From contig JAEMBT020000005.1 of assembly GCA_018873245.2 (NCBI GenBank), positions 6,682,001 to 6,746,000 of the forward strand: a stretch of DNA of 64,000 bases, read 5' to 3'. How positions within the stretch are numbered: the first letter of the stretch is position 1; the number at the start of each line of letters is the position of its first letter. The notes under the pieces are model-generated. The model ran no database searches and was not told the DNA's origin. It worked only from the letters and a program-made list of their open reading frames with translations. Both the position numbers and the translations under genes were made by a program. Of this stretch, positions 53,001-64,000 are shown piece after piece. Source of the stretch: Archegozetes longisetosus. Lineage: Eukaryota; Arthropoda; Arachnida; Sarcoptiformes; Trhypochthoniidae.

Positions 53001-54335
53001 AGCAATTGTAGTCTTAAATATATTTGACAGACCAGAGCAAAGCAAAGTTGAGTAACTGCTAAATGTAAACTTTTTGCCGCCCATTATTATAGCCGGGAAA
53101 GATATTACCCTTCAAAGCTTATAAGGAAGAACTTGTGCTGTATTACAATAGTATAAAAGGAGTGTCTTTCATTTTCGGCTCTATGAACAGTTTTACCTTT
53201 CGTCTCATATGATCTGTACGCATATAGATGTTTTTGTCGATTAATGCCTATTCAAATATTTGATTGAAGGGGCATTGCCTTCAAATTCGTTCTTTAGTTA
53301 GATTATAGCTGAAAAATTCGATATATTCAACCGATTGAATATTAATTAGAAATAGCTAGAATTCAATTGATTAGATAAATAGTAAATCGGTGTAGCAGTT
53401 TCAAGTATTATCGACAAGTTTGATGAAACACTGCTAATGTAGTAGGTTTAGGTAAAAAGTTTTGGAAGTGATATGACATGGAAAAAGTTATCAGAGCATT
53501 TAAATTTAGGGGTGATAGACAAAATGACTAAAGTTGTGTGACAACTGTTCTATTACCTATTGTCACAAATGTTTTATTAACTATTGATCCCGTAAATATA
53601 AAACCATTTTACGTTATTTCTCTTATCACCGGAAACATCAAATTCAAATACGATAGTCATCAAAATGAATTAAACACTAAATTATTTAGAGTAAGAACAA
53701 TGAAGAATACACAAAAAGACAGTGAGAGAGTTTTATATTTGGAGCATCTTCTGGTTGATTATGTAAAGTTTAATTAACTAGAAAATTATTTAGAACAGCT
53801 TATCTAAAACGTTCAATAATATGGTATAATATCGTATGCAAGCCATACAATGTCTTATTATTTTGGAGATGACCCAGAATATTCAACAATGTCTAAATCT
53901 CACATTTGATATGCGACTCAAGCACAAATATATAACTGATAATGAGTTTGAGGTTAGTTTTAAGGACTGTTTAGCTTCAATTGGACGCTAATATTACTTA
54001 ATAATGATAGCACCCCTAAATCTTTTGCAATGTTCTTTCTCAGAGCGCATCGTTTAAGTTCTAATGCATTTTTCTTTAGTTTATTCTCCAAGCTCAGTGT
54101 TATTAAGTCCTGTCTCTAATTCAAAATATGCTAGAGATAGCACTCAGTCGAGGATTTAAAAGTTCATTCTTAGTGCAAATATGAACAATATTAACACTAA
54201 TTTAGCTATTGAGCTAACGCTAGGTTAGTTATTAAGCCTACACTAGCTTAACTGCTAAGCTCTTATATGCATTCTTAAAAAATTAACTTCATTTTGATCC
54301 TATGTTTCATTCAGTTTAAGTCAACTTTATTTGCA

Positions 54336-54551
54336 TCAAAAATTAATGGTTTCTTCGAGGAAGAGAAGAACTGCTAATACTGTTTCAAAAGAAATAATAA
54401 ATCGAGTTCTAAGTTCAGTCATTTGAATTAGTTTTTTGCTCAAAAATGTATGACGAGAAACAAATTTTATGAGCTTTACTCTCCTGAGTCTGAGAGCATC
54501 TACTGGTACAGGACCTGCTACTGTACCATCAAAACCGTATCTTATAACCAT
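54336..54551 (-). CDS. Doubtful 71-residue ORF
   Basis: A frame with a real ATG at 54551, starting MVIRYGFDGTVAGPVPVD and ending in a hydrophobic stretch (ISFETVLAVLLFLEE). It stands alone in the desert with no neighbour, no recognised family and no clear splice links. Chance is the simplest explanation. Confidence 0.12.
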   Translation of the reverse strand: MVIRYGFDGTVAGPVPVDALRLRRVKLIKFVSRHTFLSKKLIQMTELRTRFIISFETVLAVLLFLEETINF

Positions 54552-56360
54552 ATCTTGAAAATCTAGCTCAGCTTAAGGAACTCACAGCTAAGCTTCAAGA
54601 ATTCAATTTTTGATTACTTCCACTCATTATTGAAATTATCATTTTCAAACTATTAATTTTGTGAAAATATGTAAATTACGCGCGCTTTTAATTAACTTTT
54701 TTTCTGAAAAACCAATAAATTTCGAGACACACACTTTTAAGTTTTACGATTTAATTAAATGAACAAAAAAATCTAATTTTACTCTCCATTCACTGATAAA
54801 ACTGATGTTAGCATTTTAATTATGATGTAATTAATAAGATAGAGATAAATTCATGTGACTGTAACGCATCCTTTTCCATATCCTCTAATGTTTGAGACTG
54901 ATTAGGATGAAATGGATAGATTTTAAGGAGAACTAATGTGAGGCAGCAGGAAGTTAGCAGAAAATGAGCAAGCTGCTAAAAGAAGGGCTTATATTTAGGA
55001 AAATAAATAATCTGAATAAGCGGTATGTGAAATTCCTCAACATATCAAATAGTCATTGTATTAAGAAGGAGCATAAATAACTCGTTGAAGCAGTCAAGTT
55101 TGATGACCTTTTGCAGTATAAATGAAATATTTAGTTTCAATACCAATTAATCAATCATCCGATTTATGAAAAATTTCCCGAATCATCAACTAAAATCTCT
55201 CTGAAGGATATATTTTCCATCAAAATCAAAACAGATTGAGTAAGAATGAGAAACAGAAATACATAAAATCAAGTTTTCTATCTATCTATCCGTATTTTAA
55301 TTATTAGTATTATTACTTATTTCTCTGTTCTTACTTAGTTTCACAGTCTTATAATCTTATAGTTGTTTTCAGGTATAACTAAACCTCAGATATCATTTTC
55401 ATGGTATATCTTGTCAAATCTTTAGTAACTCATCCTAAATGTCTGCAATTGAACACCACACCCGAAAAGATTCATGTCAAGAATTGATTGATGCATACAT
55501 GGTCAGACTTTAGCTTTTAATTCTTGATAATCTTGTAAATAACTTTTGAAACATAGGAACTATTTTACGAATTTTTTTATAGAAAATTTAATCTAAATTG
55601 TGAGCAAAAAAAGTTATTTGAGAATTGCATGTAAAAACAAAGCAAGATTAATTTGGTGGAGCGTCATTTTAATCAAGCAGAGAATGAAATTATATTTTCT
55701 ATAAGAACCAAATTATATTAACGACAAGTTATAGGTAATTAATCAAGCATTTCTCTGACTGTGATTTATCGGTTTATAAGCAGCATTTGTAGAAGTCTTA
55801 AGTACTAGCAGCTATTTATCCATTTAGTCTATTCAACTGTGTTTAACACATTGGTTTAGATTTGAAAATAGTTAATAATTATTTAATTAACTTAGCAGCA
55901 GATATAGCTTATTAGCGCTAAAGCCATAATCTAATTATAAGGCTTCCCAAATACAAACAAAAGTTTATGCGTTCATAACGATAAGCACGAAAGTTCCTAA
56001 ATCTCTTTACACATAACTTAAACAAATAATGGAAAATTAAAACCAATTTAGATCTTATTTTTCATTTGGGAAAAGTAGTTAGAAACTAGTTCTAAAATTA
56101 ATTTAAATTGTAGGTAGAAATAGAAAATAACAATTTAATGTTATATAAGGAACTGCTACTAATGTAAGATTAATAAGAGTTTTTAAGTTTTTTACCTTAT
56201 ACATCATTCGATGATAACGAATTGGATCATTTATCAAACATGTATCAAATTAGTAAATTTCTCATAAGATCATTATACAAGCAATAATAAATTAGCTTTT
56301 CCAGAATCTAATTATTTAACAATCATTTCACTTCATTGATTGATTACATTTTAGATGATT

Positions 56361-56394
56361 GTTATGTGTTTTGTTATGTGTTTTGTTATGTGTT
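56361..56394. repeat. 12-bp tandem repeat (GTTATGTGTTTT)
   Basis: Three perfect copies, the last cut short by two bases. Confidence 0.85.
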
Positions 56395-57510
56395 GGATGC
56401 ATTCTATCTGTTCAGAAGCTGTGCCTAAAAATAGCTTTTTTTTAATTAATTAGCTAATTAGTCATTGATTTGAAAAGAATTTGTTCAAATAATAGTAATT
56501 ATATGTAGAGGAGAAGAAAATAGAAGATTATAAATTTGAAATGCCAGTAGAGAGGTGTAGTTTGAAAAGAATAACGTTCACAACAAATTAGATGTTTAGA
56601 GAAATATTTGCTCATTTTACATTCCCTATTTAATAAGCATAAAACTATAGCTATATTTGCCGCTTTTCTATCTCTTAAAAACTAATTATAGCTTGCGAGT
56701 AAACTTACAATAATAATTGCTCTATTTAGTTCAACACAACAAACACTACCATTTCTTTTCAAAATGTTTTTCTTCCAAATCATGGCTTGTTGATCGCACT
56801 CAAGAGGAAGAAGTACGATTCAATCAAGATATCATGCATCATTATTAGAATAATAATGCTTTAATGCGCAAAAATCACGTATTCGCTCATAATTATAAAA
56901 TGATAGTTTGAACTATTGTTTCATCTTGAACTCAATAAGATGTAAGACTGTTGTAATGCAAACACAGTTGCAATGAAGGTAGAGTTCAAATTAATATACT
57001 ATTAGATGTACACAATACTTGAATGATTATATACGTTACTCAATCCGTTGTAATAATTAATTGAGTGTTTGAAAGAGAAACATATAGAGAGAAATATGTT
57101 TGAAATAATGATTTTATTAATTGTTGTTTATGTAAATTGTATATTTGGTTGGATAGCCATTTCTAACTAGTATGCTAAACAATTATTAAATCATTATCGC
57201 TGGAGTACTATAATTGGTTATGAAAACTGGTTCTACAACTTTTAGGCGCCAGTAAGTTTACTAAAAACGTTCAGTAACTCAAAATTATTCAACGAAATAA
57301 AGAGAATTGTAAAGGCACAAAGTATTTCTAATAAATTCCAGTAATAGTATCCCTTTGGCTAACTCTTGGCAAAATAACGTAAACTAATGTAATGCTTGTA
57401 CAGTATAGTGAAATTAACATAAGGAAGGCTGACGGCTATTGTAGATCATTTAGTATTTTTGTTCAAGTAACCCACACTAATAAAGCAATATTGAAGAATT
57501 AATGCTTAAT

Positions 57511-57511
<1 letters not shown>

Positions 57512-57551
<40 letters not shown>
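57512..57551. repeat. (CT)20 microsatellite
   Basis: Forty bases of uninterrupted CT. It creates an artificial Leu/Ser run in the overlapping open frame at 57502-57789, which is therefore not treated as a gene. Confidence 0.95.
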
Positions 57552-57554
<3 letters not shown>

Positions 57555-59411
57555 TGAACATATGCTATTTCTAGTGTCATTGCCAGTCAACATAATCCTA
57601 AAATATGCAGATAGACTTTGGTTTAATTTACAGAGAGGTCAAGTTCAGACGAAAAAATGTGAGCCTTTGGCTATGATTTTCAGAATCAATATATTGGATA
57701 GGAAAAATGGGAGTAAAAGTTTTAGGTTCAATTTAGAAATTTGGTACAGAGCCCAGCAGCGGAAAATTGACAGCAAAATCTATACTTAAGACAAACTATA
57801 GATAAAAAAATACTTTCAGTTGAACATAAGTAATAAAATTATAAAATCAACAATTACTTTGTTGAGTAATTTTCTAAATGTGTTGCTTTATGAAAGGAAA
57901 AACTTGATTTTTAGTGTGAACCAACTAAACTAACAATTTAACAGAAACCCAATTACGTAATTCGCTTATTGCATCAAATTTCAGATTTCACTCTACGTTC
58001 ATAGATGAAAGAGTAATAGGAAAGTTACCAATTTTTATAATTAACCTTCCAACTCGTATTTAATTAATCTTAACAGTAAAGTTGTTATAAGATAATATTA
58101 TTGAAGCAGCAAAAATTCTATATTTTAGTCCATTTTTGTTTTTATTTCAAAGATAGCTCTGTTTAGAGAATTAGTTTTAAGAAATCATTTCTAGTTTAAT
58201 ATTATCGATGAACATGTCTAAAGTTGTCATTTTTAATTAAGAAGTAAAGACTGATAATATTTGTTTAAGGAACACACAAACAATAGTTTTCAAGGGTTAT
58301 CATGATCTAACTCATTAACTCATGTTTCAAACTAAGATAGTATCAAATTTGAGCCTCATTATGAGTTTATTAATAATTTAAACTTTTTCATTCGACGAGC
58401 AGGTTCAAAAAACGATAAAACAATTTTTTGGCCAAAAATTTGAAAAATTAATTATTAAAAACAATTTCCTGCCAAACTAAATTAAATAAGATTTTTTCAT
58501 ATTTTCAATTATCAATCGAGTCATTGTCATCTATTGAAGTGTTTCAACTTTTTATTGTTGCTTTTCGGCTAATTACAGAAGCGAACTGCACTTGGTATTC
58601 AGTTCAAAATTGCAAAATTCATGGACAACAACTACCACAGTATTTTGAATTTGGATCAATTTAAGATGAAAGAAACCTGTAATCATGGTAACTGAAAAAT
58701 TTTTTAGGTATATAATAAGGACAAATATGCATCAACTTCTAATACTTGCTAGAAACTGTCTCGCCAAATCCATTTTTAGCTTATGCCGAATTTTAAATCA
58801 GCCCTCATTCCACAGATTGAAGTAAATTATCAAAAGTATGGTATATTTAGGATAACAAATTTTATCAAATATTACTCATTTGATCGAATATTAAAATAGT
58901 TTAATTGGGGTTTGAAATTGAAAAATTCATATGAAATTCAGTATAATTTATTAAGAGTTAATTGGATTGGTCGAATTGAGGCCCAATGCCAAAATTGAAC
59001 AGAGGCAACATTGAAACTGATTCATGACTAATTTTCATAACTGTATTTTAAATTAAATAGCTGATAATTGGAGTTAGTTTTCTTTTTATGGTAATTCGAA
59101 GATATGATCAATATTTGAAAGCCCTTATTCATGATATAATTACAACAATCAAATGAAAATTGATAAGACATGACTAATGGTTGTATACGAAATAAGTTGT
59201 AAGTTATTCCCCAACCTATATCCAACAGAAAGCTGCACACTTTCCAAATTTTATAGTAATAACTTTCAATTGATAAATGATTTAGAACCTAAATTTTGTT
59301 TTCTACTAGATAGAAGACTCAAAAGAAAAAAACCAGGTAATAATTATTGTGTATTTATGATTAGCTAATTGTTATGAAATAATAAGCGATGTTATCTGTA
59401 GCTAGAATCAC
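57552..59411. other. Gene desert, part 2
   Basis: AT-rich with no exon, RNA gene or repeat recognised. Confidence 0.5.
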
Positions 59412-59579
59412 AAAACTAGAATCAAAACTAGAATCAAAACTAGAATCAAAACTAGAATCAAAACTAGAATCAAAACTAGAATCAAAACTAGAATCAAAAC
59501 TAGAATCAAAACTAGAATCAAAACTAGAATCAAAACTAGAATCAAAACTAGAATCAAAACTAGAATCAAAACTAGAATC
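59412..59579. repeat. Perfect minisatellite, 14 copies of AAAACTAGAATC
   Basis: Fourteen identical 12-bp units (168 bp) without a single mismatch, preceded by a partial copy. Because 12 is a multiple of 3, all six frames repeat every four codons; one on each strand stays open (KLES on plus, SFDS on minus) by arithmetic, not by coding. Confidence 0.97.
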
Positions 59580-62500
59580 ACTAGACAAAAAGCAAAACAA
59601 CTGCATGTAAATTGACTTATTTGGTTAGATTGACAACTAATTGAGTTAAGAAATTAAAGTTTTAATGGTCACAGATAGTATAATTACTTACTTAAGTACA
59701 ATTTAATAGTATTATATCAAATGAAATACTGTAGACTGACTAGAACTAATAATTTCTAAATTGCTTTTATCAAATCAAATATTGCCTAATACTAGTCTAA
59801 TCGATATATGAATTAATCATTTTCTGACAATTGTCTGTCTCAATATTATTGAAATAAACATTGAAATCACTTCCTATTACTATCATATAGTTTTCCTCTT
59901 ATGTGTCACGACGTGATTTAGTGTTTTTATTATTTAGTTTAGTCTTTACTCGAAATAAATAGTTCGATAAGATAAAAGTTTAGATTTAGGATATATTGAC
60001 GAAAATGAAAATGGAATAATATATTAAAGTTTGAATCTATATGCAAATTAAAGGCTTCAGTTTAAAATATATAATTTGTGTTCTGTATTAATAAAAGCCG
60101 ACACTCTTTAATCGAATAGAAGAAAGTATGAAAACAAGTTAAACGGTTCAGCTTTTCAATTATTTGGTTCGCCCTTTCTGATCCACCTCTTCTACTTTTA
60201 AAGAGTTCGTTCTATATATTATTTCTGCCATCAAAACTCCAACAAATGTGCGACCACTCATTTTAGGCGATTGTTACATTTTCCTTCTACACATTTTCAA
60301 TAAATGTCTCATAAACAACTAACTTTTGCTAGCAATTTAAGCTAGCTGTTATGTGCATTTGAGTAAGAATTGAAGATTGCTCTTTGTCTCCATTCTCCTA
60401 AAAGTTGAACTATGAAAACATTGAAGTCAACTTTTCCTTAGTGAATGCTCGTGTTCGTGTTCTGTTCGTGTAGTAATAGTGAAACCCGTGTTATAAAGTA
60501 GGCAAAAATATTTTTTCCTGTATATATTTTTTCATGTATAAATAAGTATATGTAAATCTGCTAACTTTATACCATTAATAAAAACTTGCTTCCTTCAAAA
60601 GCCATTTGAAATATCTTTTGTTACAATAGGGTTGAGTTTAAGAATATTTTATGAAAAACCTCCACAAAAACGTTTTTTCTTCAAATCTTTTTAATGACTA
60701 TTTCGTCCTCGCTTTTGGTCAAAATATCCGTAAACTAATGAACTATTTTTTATTAATGAATTTAAGTATCGAAATAATGTTGGCATTAGGTGAGTCAAAT
60801 TGAGACACTTAACAACAGTGAACAATTGTATTGAAATATCTATGAAAATCGCATTTTCACTCCAATTCAATTCAAATTGAAGTATAAAATGCATATTCAA
60901 TTTAGTTGAGTGTAAATACTCAGAGAGACATTAAGATACTTGCAAAAGTTATTAGAGATAATACATTTGGGTCATTATAGCGTTAGAAGTTAGCATTAAT
61001 ATTTATATGAATTCAATTTGATTCAATACAGATTATATTCAACATTATTGTATTGGAATGTTTTTCGCCCATTTCATTTCTCAAACCTATTTTCAACTTT
61101 TACCTCTAACTTTTACCCATACACTCATTTGTTCTACAAACATTTCACTAGTTTTTAATAAACACTTACAACAGTTTTAGTGTCAGTCGAATAAAAATCA
61201 AGTCAACCAACAGGTAAAGTAACAGGTAAGAGTTACTAATTGTAGTTGGGGAAAATCCTTGAAATACTAAATTTTTATATGCGTCAACTTTTCTCTTTCA
61301 ATCAAAACATTTAACTACAATTTACTTTTAAACAAAAAAAAGTATTAATTCAATGACAAGAGGGCTGAATAATGCAAGAATGCTAGATTCCGCATAAGAT
61401 AGCAACGAGCTAATGAAAACTTAAAATTAATTTAATTTTGTGACAATAACTTCAGTTCCGATAATTATTGGAGTTTATAGGATTAAATGATTATAATTAG
61501 TTGGGAGTGACTCAAATTTTATCAGTTTAGAATAATCAACCGTTACAGTAGTTATCATTTATAGTTGAGACGTAGATTTAGGTTATTTCAAACATTAACG
61601 CGATCATTTGACAGTTGAAAGTGAATTCATTTACTCCTTTCATGTTTACATATTAATACAAGTTGACTATTATGATATAATTCTAACTAATCAATTTTGA
61701 ATCTATTCAAGTTTCAACTCTTAAGTATTGAATAACAAACCACTTAAATGTGTAGTTAAGTTGTTTAAAAAGAAAAATAAAAATAAGTCTTAGTTATAGA
61801 TCTACTAGTGTCTTTCTCAAATAGGGCTTAACCAAATGCTCAAGATAGACAGATTTAGCTATGATGCAAAAAATACAAACTACATTTAAAGAATCAGAAC
61901 CATAAGAATAAATTAAGAAAGGTCAATCTTGAAACAAATCTAATTAATTGTAAAACAAGAGTATTTTATAATTTGTGGTCAACTATTTATTATCTGTGAA
62001 AGATTTAAATTCATACTCGAATGTATTTTAATAGACTAATTTAGAAAGGTACTAGAAAGATGGTAAGATTGGAAAAACACGATTTCTAGACCGATGATTA
62101 ATGAGTATTTGGAATCAAGCAATTCACGTTTAAATTATGCAATGGTATAATCGGTACTTCCCTGTCTTCACGAGCAAGTCCTCACAACATAAAGTGTCAA
62201 TAGGTCACAAACATAAAATAGGGGCGCAACCAATGGACAATTGAGAATGTAATAATGGAAAAATTATAACCGAGACAAATATCCTAATATTAATTTAGAT
62301 AGTAAAAATAGCCTTTTCTGGCTCTGCTTTATTATGTCCTACTTTTTACATATAAACTTAAGTGTTTTAAGATTACCTTTTATGTATTTAATTGGAGAAA
62401 ATACGTTCAAAACATTCTACCTCATTATTAAATATCAACACTTACATATCAAACAACCATACCTACTCTCAATCAATACTCAATCATCGCTAATAGAGCT

Positions 62501-62779
62501 GACAAAATATCATTTAAATGTATTACTTACTTAGAAAGTTTGGATAGAAGACTAGTACCAAATGAACTATAATGACATATTTGTTTAATGGATTCGAGTG
62601 CGATGAAAATATCGATGAATGTCTTTTTGCACTGTTTAGCTTAACGTCAATTTTGCACATTTCCGTAATATTAAGTATAAATAATTTTGAAAATAAAGCT
62701 TTAGATGAACAATAAAATCAAATCGCAACAAAGCGAGTAGACAAAAAGATAGTCTACATGTCACTGAAGTAATTTAAAC
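59580..62779. other. Gene desert, part 3
   Basis: AT-rich with no recognised gene. Small frames (60691-60900, 62334-62534) have the composition expected of random AT-rich DNA. Confidence 0.5.
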
Positions 62780-62960
62780 GGAAGAACAGATGCGTTGAAT
62801 GAGATATTGGAAGAGTGGTCAAATAGCGATACTCTTTACCCTTACGCCCATAGACAGTGGAGGAACTTCGGTCCGCTTCCTAACCAACACCTGGCTTTCG
62901 ACTCACAAATTTTTCACCAGTATATCAAAACTGTGCATCAAATAATGGATGCAATAATTA
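62780..62960 (+). other. Candidate unrecognised exon
   Basis: Composition rises to about 40-50% G+C over two lines in a desert of about 30%. The plus strand reads NEILEEWSNSDTLYPYAHRQ, then WRNFGPLPNQHLAFDSQIFH, then QYIKTVHQIMDAIIKSR, without a stop. The mixed residue use looks like a real protein, but no family was recognised. There is no ATG in frame; the frame is open from 62771 (after a TGA) and could enter by a splice acceptor such as GAACAG near 62788. A gene extending past the window or a mobile-element remnant are both possible. Confidence 0.25.
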
Positions 62961-63021
62961 AAAGTCGGAGTTTTGGTATATTAAAGTCGGACTTTAGTAT
63001 ATTAAAAATCGCACTTATAAT
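62957..63021. repeat. Three imperfect 21-23-bp tandem copies
   Basis: Units starting ATTAAA(A)GTCGGA lie head to tail directly after the candidate exon, with a few substitutions per copy. Confidence 0.75.
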
Positions 63022-63217
63022 ATGTTAGTTTTATATCAAGCCACCTGTCAGGTATAAGAGAGTTCTATTTACTACTCTCGTAGAATGTAAACAGCTTGAA
63101 CAGCTTGGAACTAAGTCGTTAGTAAAGTCTGAGAAGTTCTTTCTCAAAGCTTATGGCATACTTGGTATGAAGTGGTGTGTATGAAAAGAATGAGATCGAC
63201 GGCCTAACCTAGCTTAC

Positions 63218-63276
63218 CTTAGCCTCACGTGGTTTATAGCACGTCATAATTGGCTGAGGGAGTGGTATTGTAAGAC
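63218..63276 (-). other. Candidate 59-nt exon, minus strand
   Basis: Flanked by a strong acceptor (CTTGTAACAG) and a strong donor (AAG|GTAAGC). It is open in one frame, reading LTIPLPQPIMTCYKPREAK. No protein family was recognised, and no clear partner exon was found: the next open segment on this strand (about 63035-63150) is in a different phase. Confidence 0.2.
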
Positions 63277-64000
63277 CTGTTACAAGAATAGTTGTAGGGA
63301 CAACATAGTAGCATAAGAAAAATGGTAAGTTATGCCGCTTCAAAAAAAAATCTCCACAACTTATTTCACGTATACGACTAAAACAAAGCCCCACAGAGTC
63401 CCACTCTTAAGAGACTCTACAGTTTCGAGAAGTTCTCAATCGAAAAATTAGAATTTGTGAATAAAACAAAAACCTGACGGTTGAATAAATGGGCAAAAAG
63501 ATATATTGAGAAATGATAGGATGAACTAGAAAGTTAAGTGTTTAGAGATTGTAGTTGACGTTTGTGGTATTACCTAAAATGCCCCGCATAACAAGAGGCC
63601 TGATTGACAGAGCGGAACTGAACCAGTATCTATGTTTGACTTGCTATCTATATACTAATAAATGCACATTATTCATAAATCATCGCTTATGTGATTGTTG
63701 TTTTATTCTAAAAACATCTCAGCTCATTTTACTACTAGCATACAATCGTGACTATAAAACATGAAAAATAATACATCTTTTCATTATAATAATCTGTTTC
63801 TTGTTTATGTTTTCAAGAAAGCAAGCTTTAACTTCATCAATATAAGTTTATAAATAACATTTATTATGATTCTAGAAATGTTTTGCATATTCTTTGTCTC
63901 GATTCAAAGCTTGAGTTTTGATAAATACTACACAACATGAAACCTAAATATATTGATAACCACTTTGTAAGGCTTGTTTATTGCCTTAGATTCTGTGTTC
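63277..64000. other. Right end of window
   Basis: No recognised gene. A short GC-raised open segment at 63581-63628 (MPRITRGLIDRAELNQ, plus strand) ends at a possible splice boundary and may belong with the candidate exons just to the left. Confidence 0.35.

Larger units (their letters stand above)
45233..57511. other. Gene desert, part 1
   Basis: About 12.3 kb at very high A+T with no recognised gene on either strand. The first part must carry the furrowed promoter. Short tandem repeats at 45849-45875, 49930-50010 and 56361-56394 are listed separately. Open frames such as 47539-47892 and 53538-53777 are low-complexity or lack ATG starts. One 71-codon ATG frame at 54336-54551 (minus) has a mixed composition but no recognisable family. 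No RNA gene was seen. Confidence 0.5.

Noticed and set aside
53538-53777. Plus-strand ORF of 79 codons
   Set aside because: The frame begins at a GTG, not an ATG, and no family or neighbour supports it.
57502-57789. ORF with a Ser/Leu repeat
   Set aside because: The open frame is made largely by the (CT)20 microsatellite.
59361-59610. Repetitive ORFs on both strands (KLES and SFDS repeats)
   Set aside because: A 12-bp repeat without stop codons stays open automatically; there is no coding evidence outside the repeat.

Overview
The window is nuclear DNA of a small-genome, AT-rich animal (about 70% A+T by eye). The genes have spliceosomal introns, many only 50-70 nt long, and protein families point to an arthropod: a furrowed-type adhesion receptor (CCP, F5/8C and C-type lectin domains), ESCO cohesin acetyltransferase, DDX43 helicase, IFT52 and a PX-containing SGK kinase. 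Compact introns with AT-rich deserts would suit a mite or similar chelicerate, but this is inference; no species marker is visible.

Layout: 1-2.9 kb is intergenic with one intron-containing tRNA-Tyr. 2.9-7.3 kb is an MFS transporter of the oxalate/monocarboxylate type whose intron carries a complete intronless VPS25 gene on the same strand. Then come WDR74 (7.9-9.3 kb, minus), UFD1 (10.1-11.4 kb, plus) and an SGK3-like kinase (11.9-13.8 kb, minus). An 8 kb non-coding stretch (13.8-21.9 kb) holds a TIR-bearing, MITE-like element and weak coding remnants.

A dense block follows at 21.9-45.2 kb: IFT52 (+), CCDC25 (-), ESCO (+), DDX43 (-) with a small upstream ORF, MRGBP (+), SMAP-type ArfGAP (-), ERAL1 (-), regucalcin (-) and the 14-exon furrowed homologue (-). 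Pairs are arranged tail-to-tail (IFT52/CCDC25, ESCO/DDX43, MRGBP/SMAP) or head-to-head (CCDC25/ESCO, DDX43/MRGBP), with gaps down to about 100 bp. From 45.2 kb to the end (18.8 kb) no gene could be recognised. That stretch holds simple repeats, including a perfect 14 x 12-bp satellite, and a GC-raised patch near 62.8-63.6 kb with possible exons.

The genes are housekeeping or developmental and do not form one pathway: endosomal sorting (VPS25, SMAP, SGK3), p97 cofactor (UFD1), ribosome biogenesis (WDR74, ERAL1), chromatin (ESCO, MRGBP), cilia (IFT52). Exon boundaries were worked out by hand from splice signals, reading frame and protein-family similarity; nearly all models close in frame. No clearly novel multi-gene system was found. 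The points most worth a second look are GC-AG introns, the possible bicistronic unit before DDX43, the nested VPS25, and the GC-raised patch at the right end.
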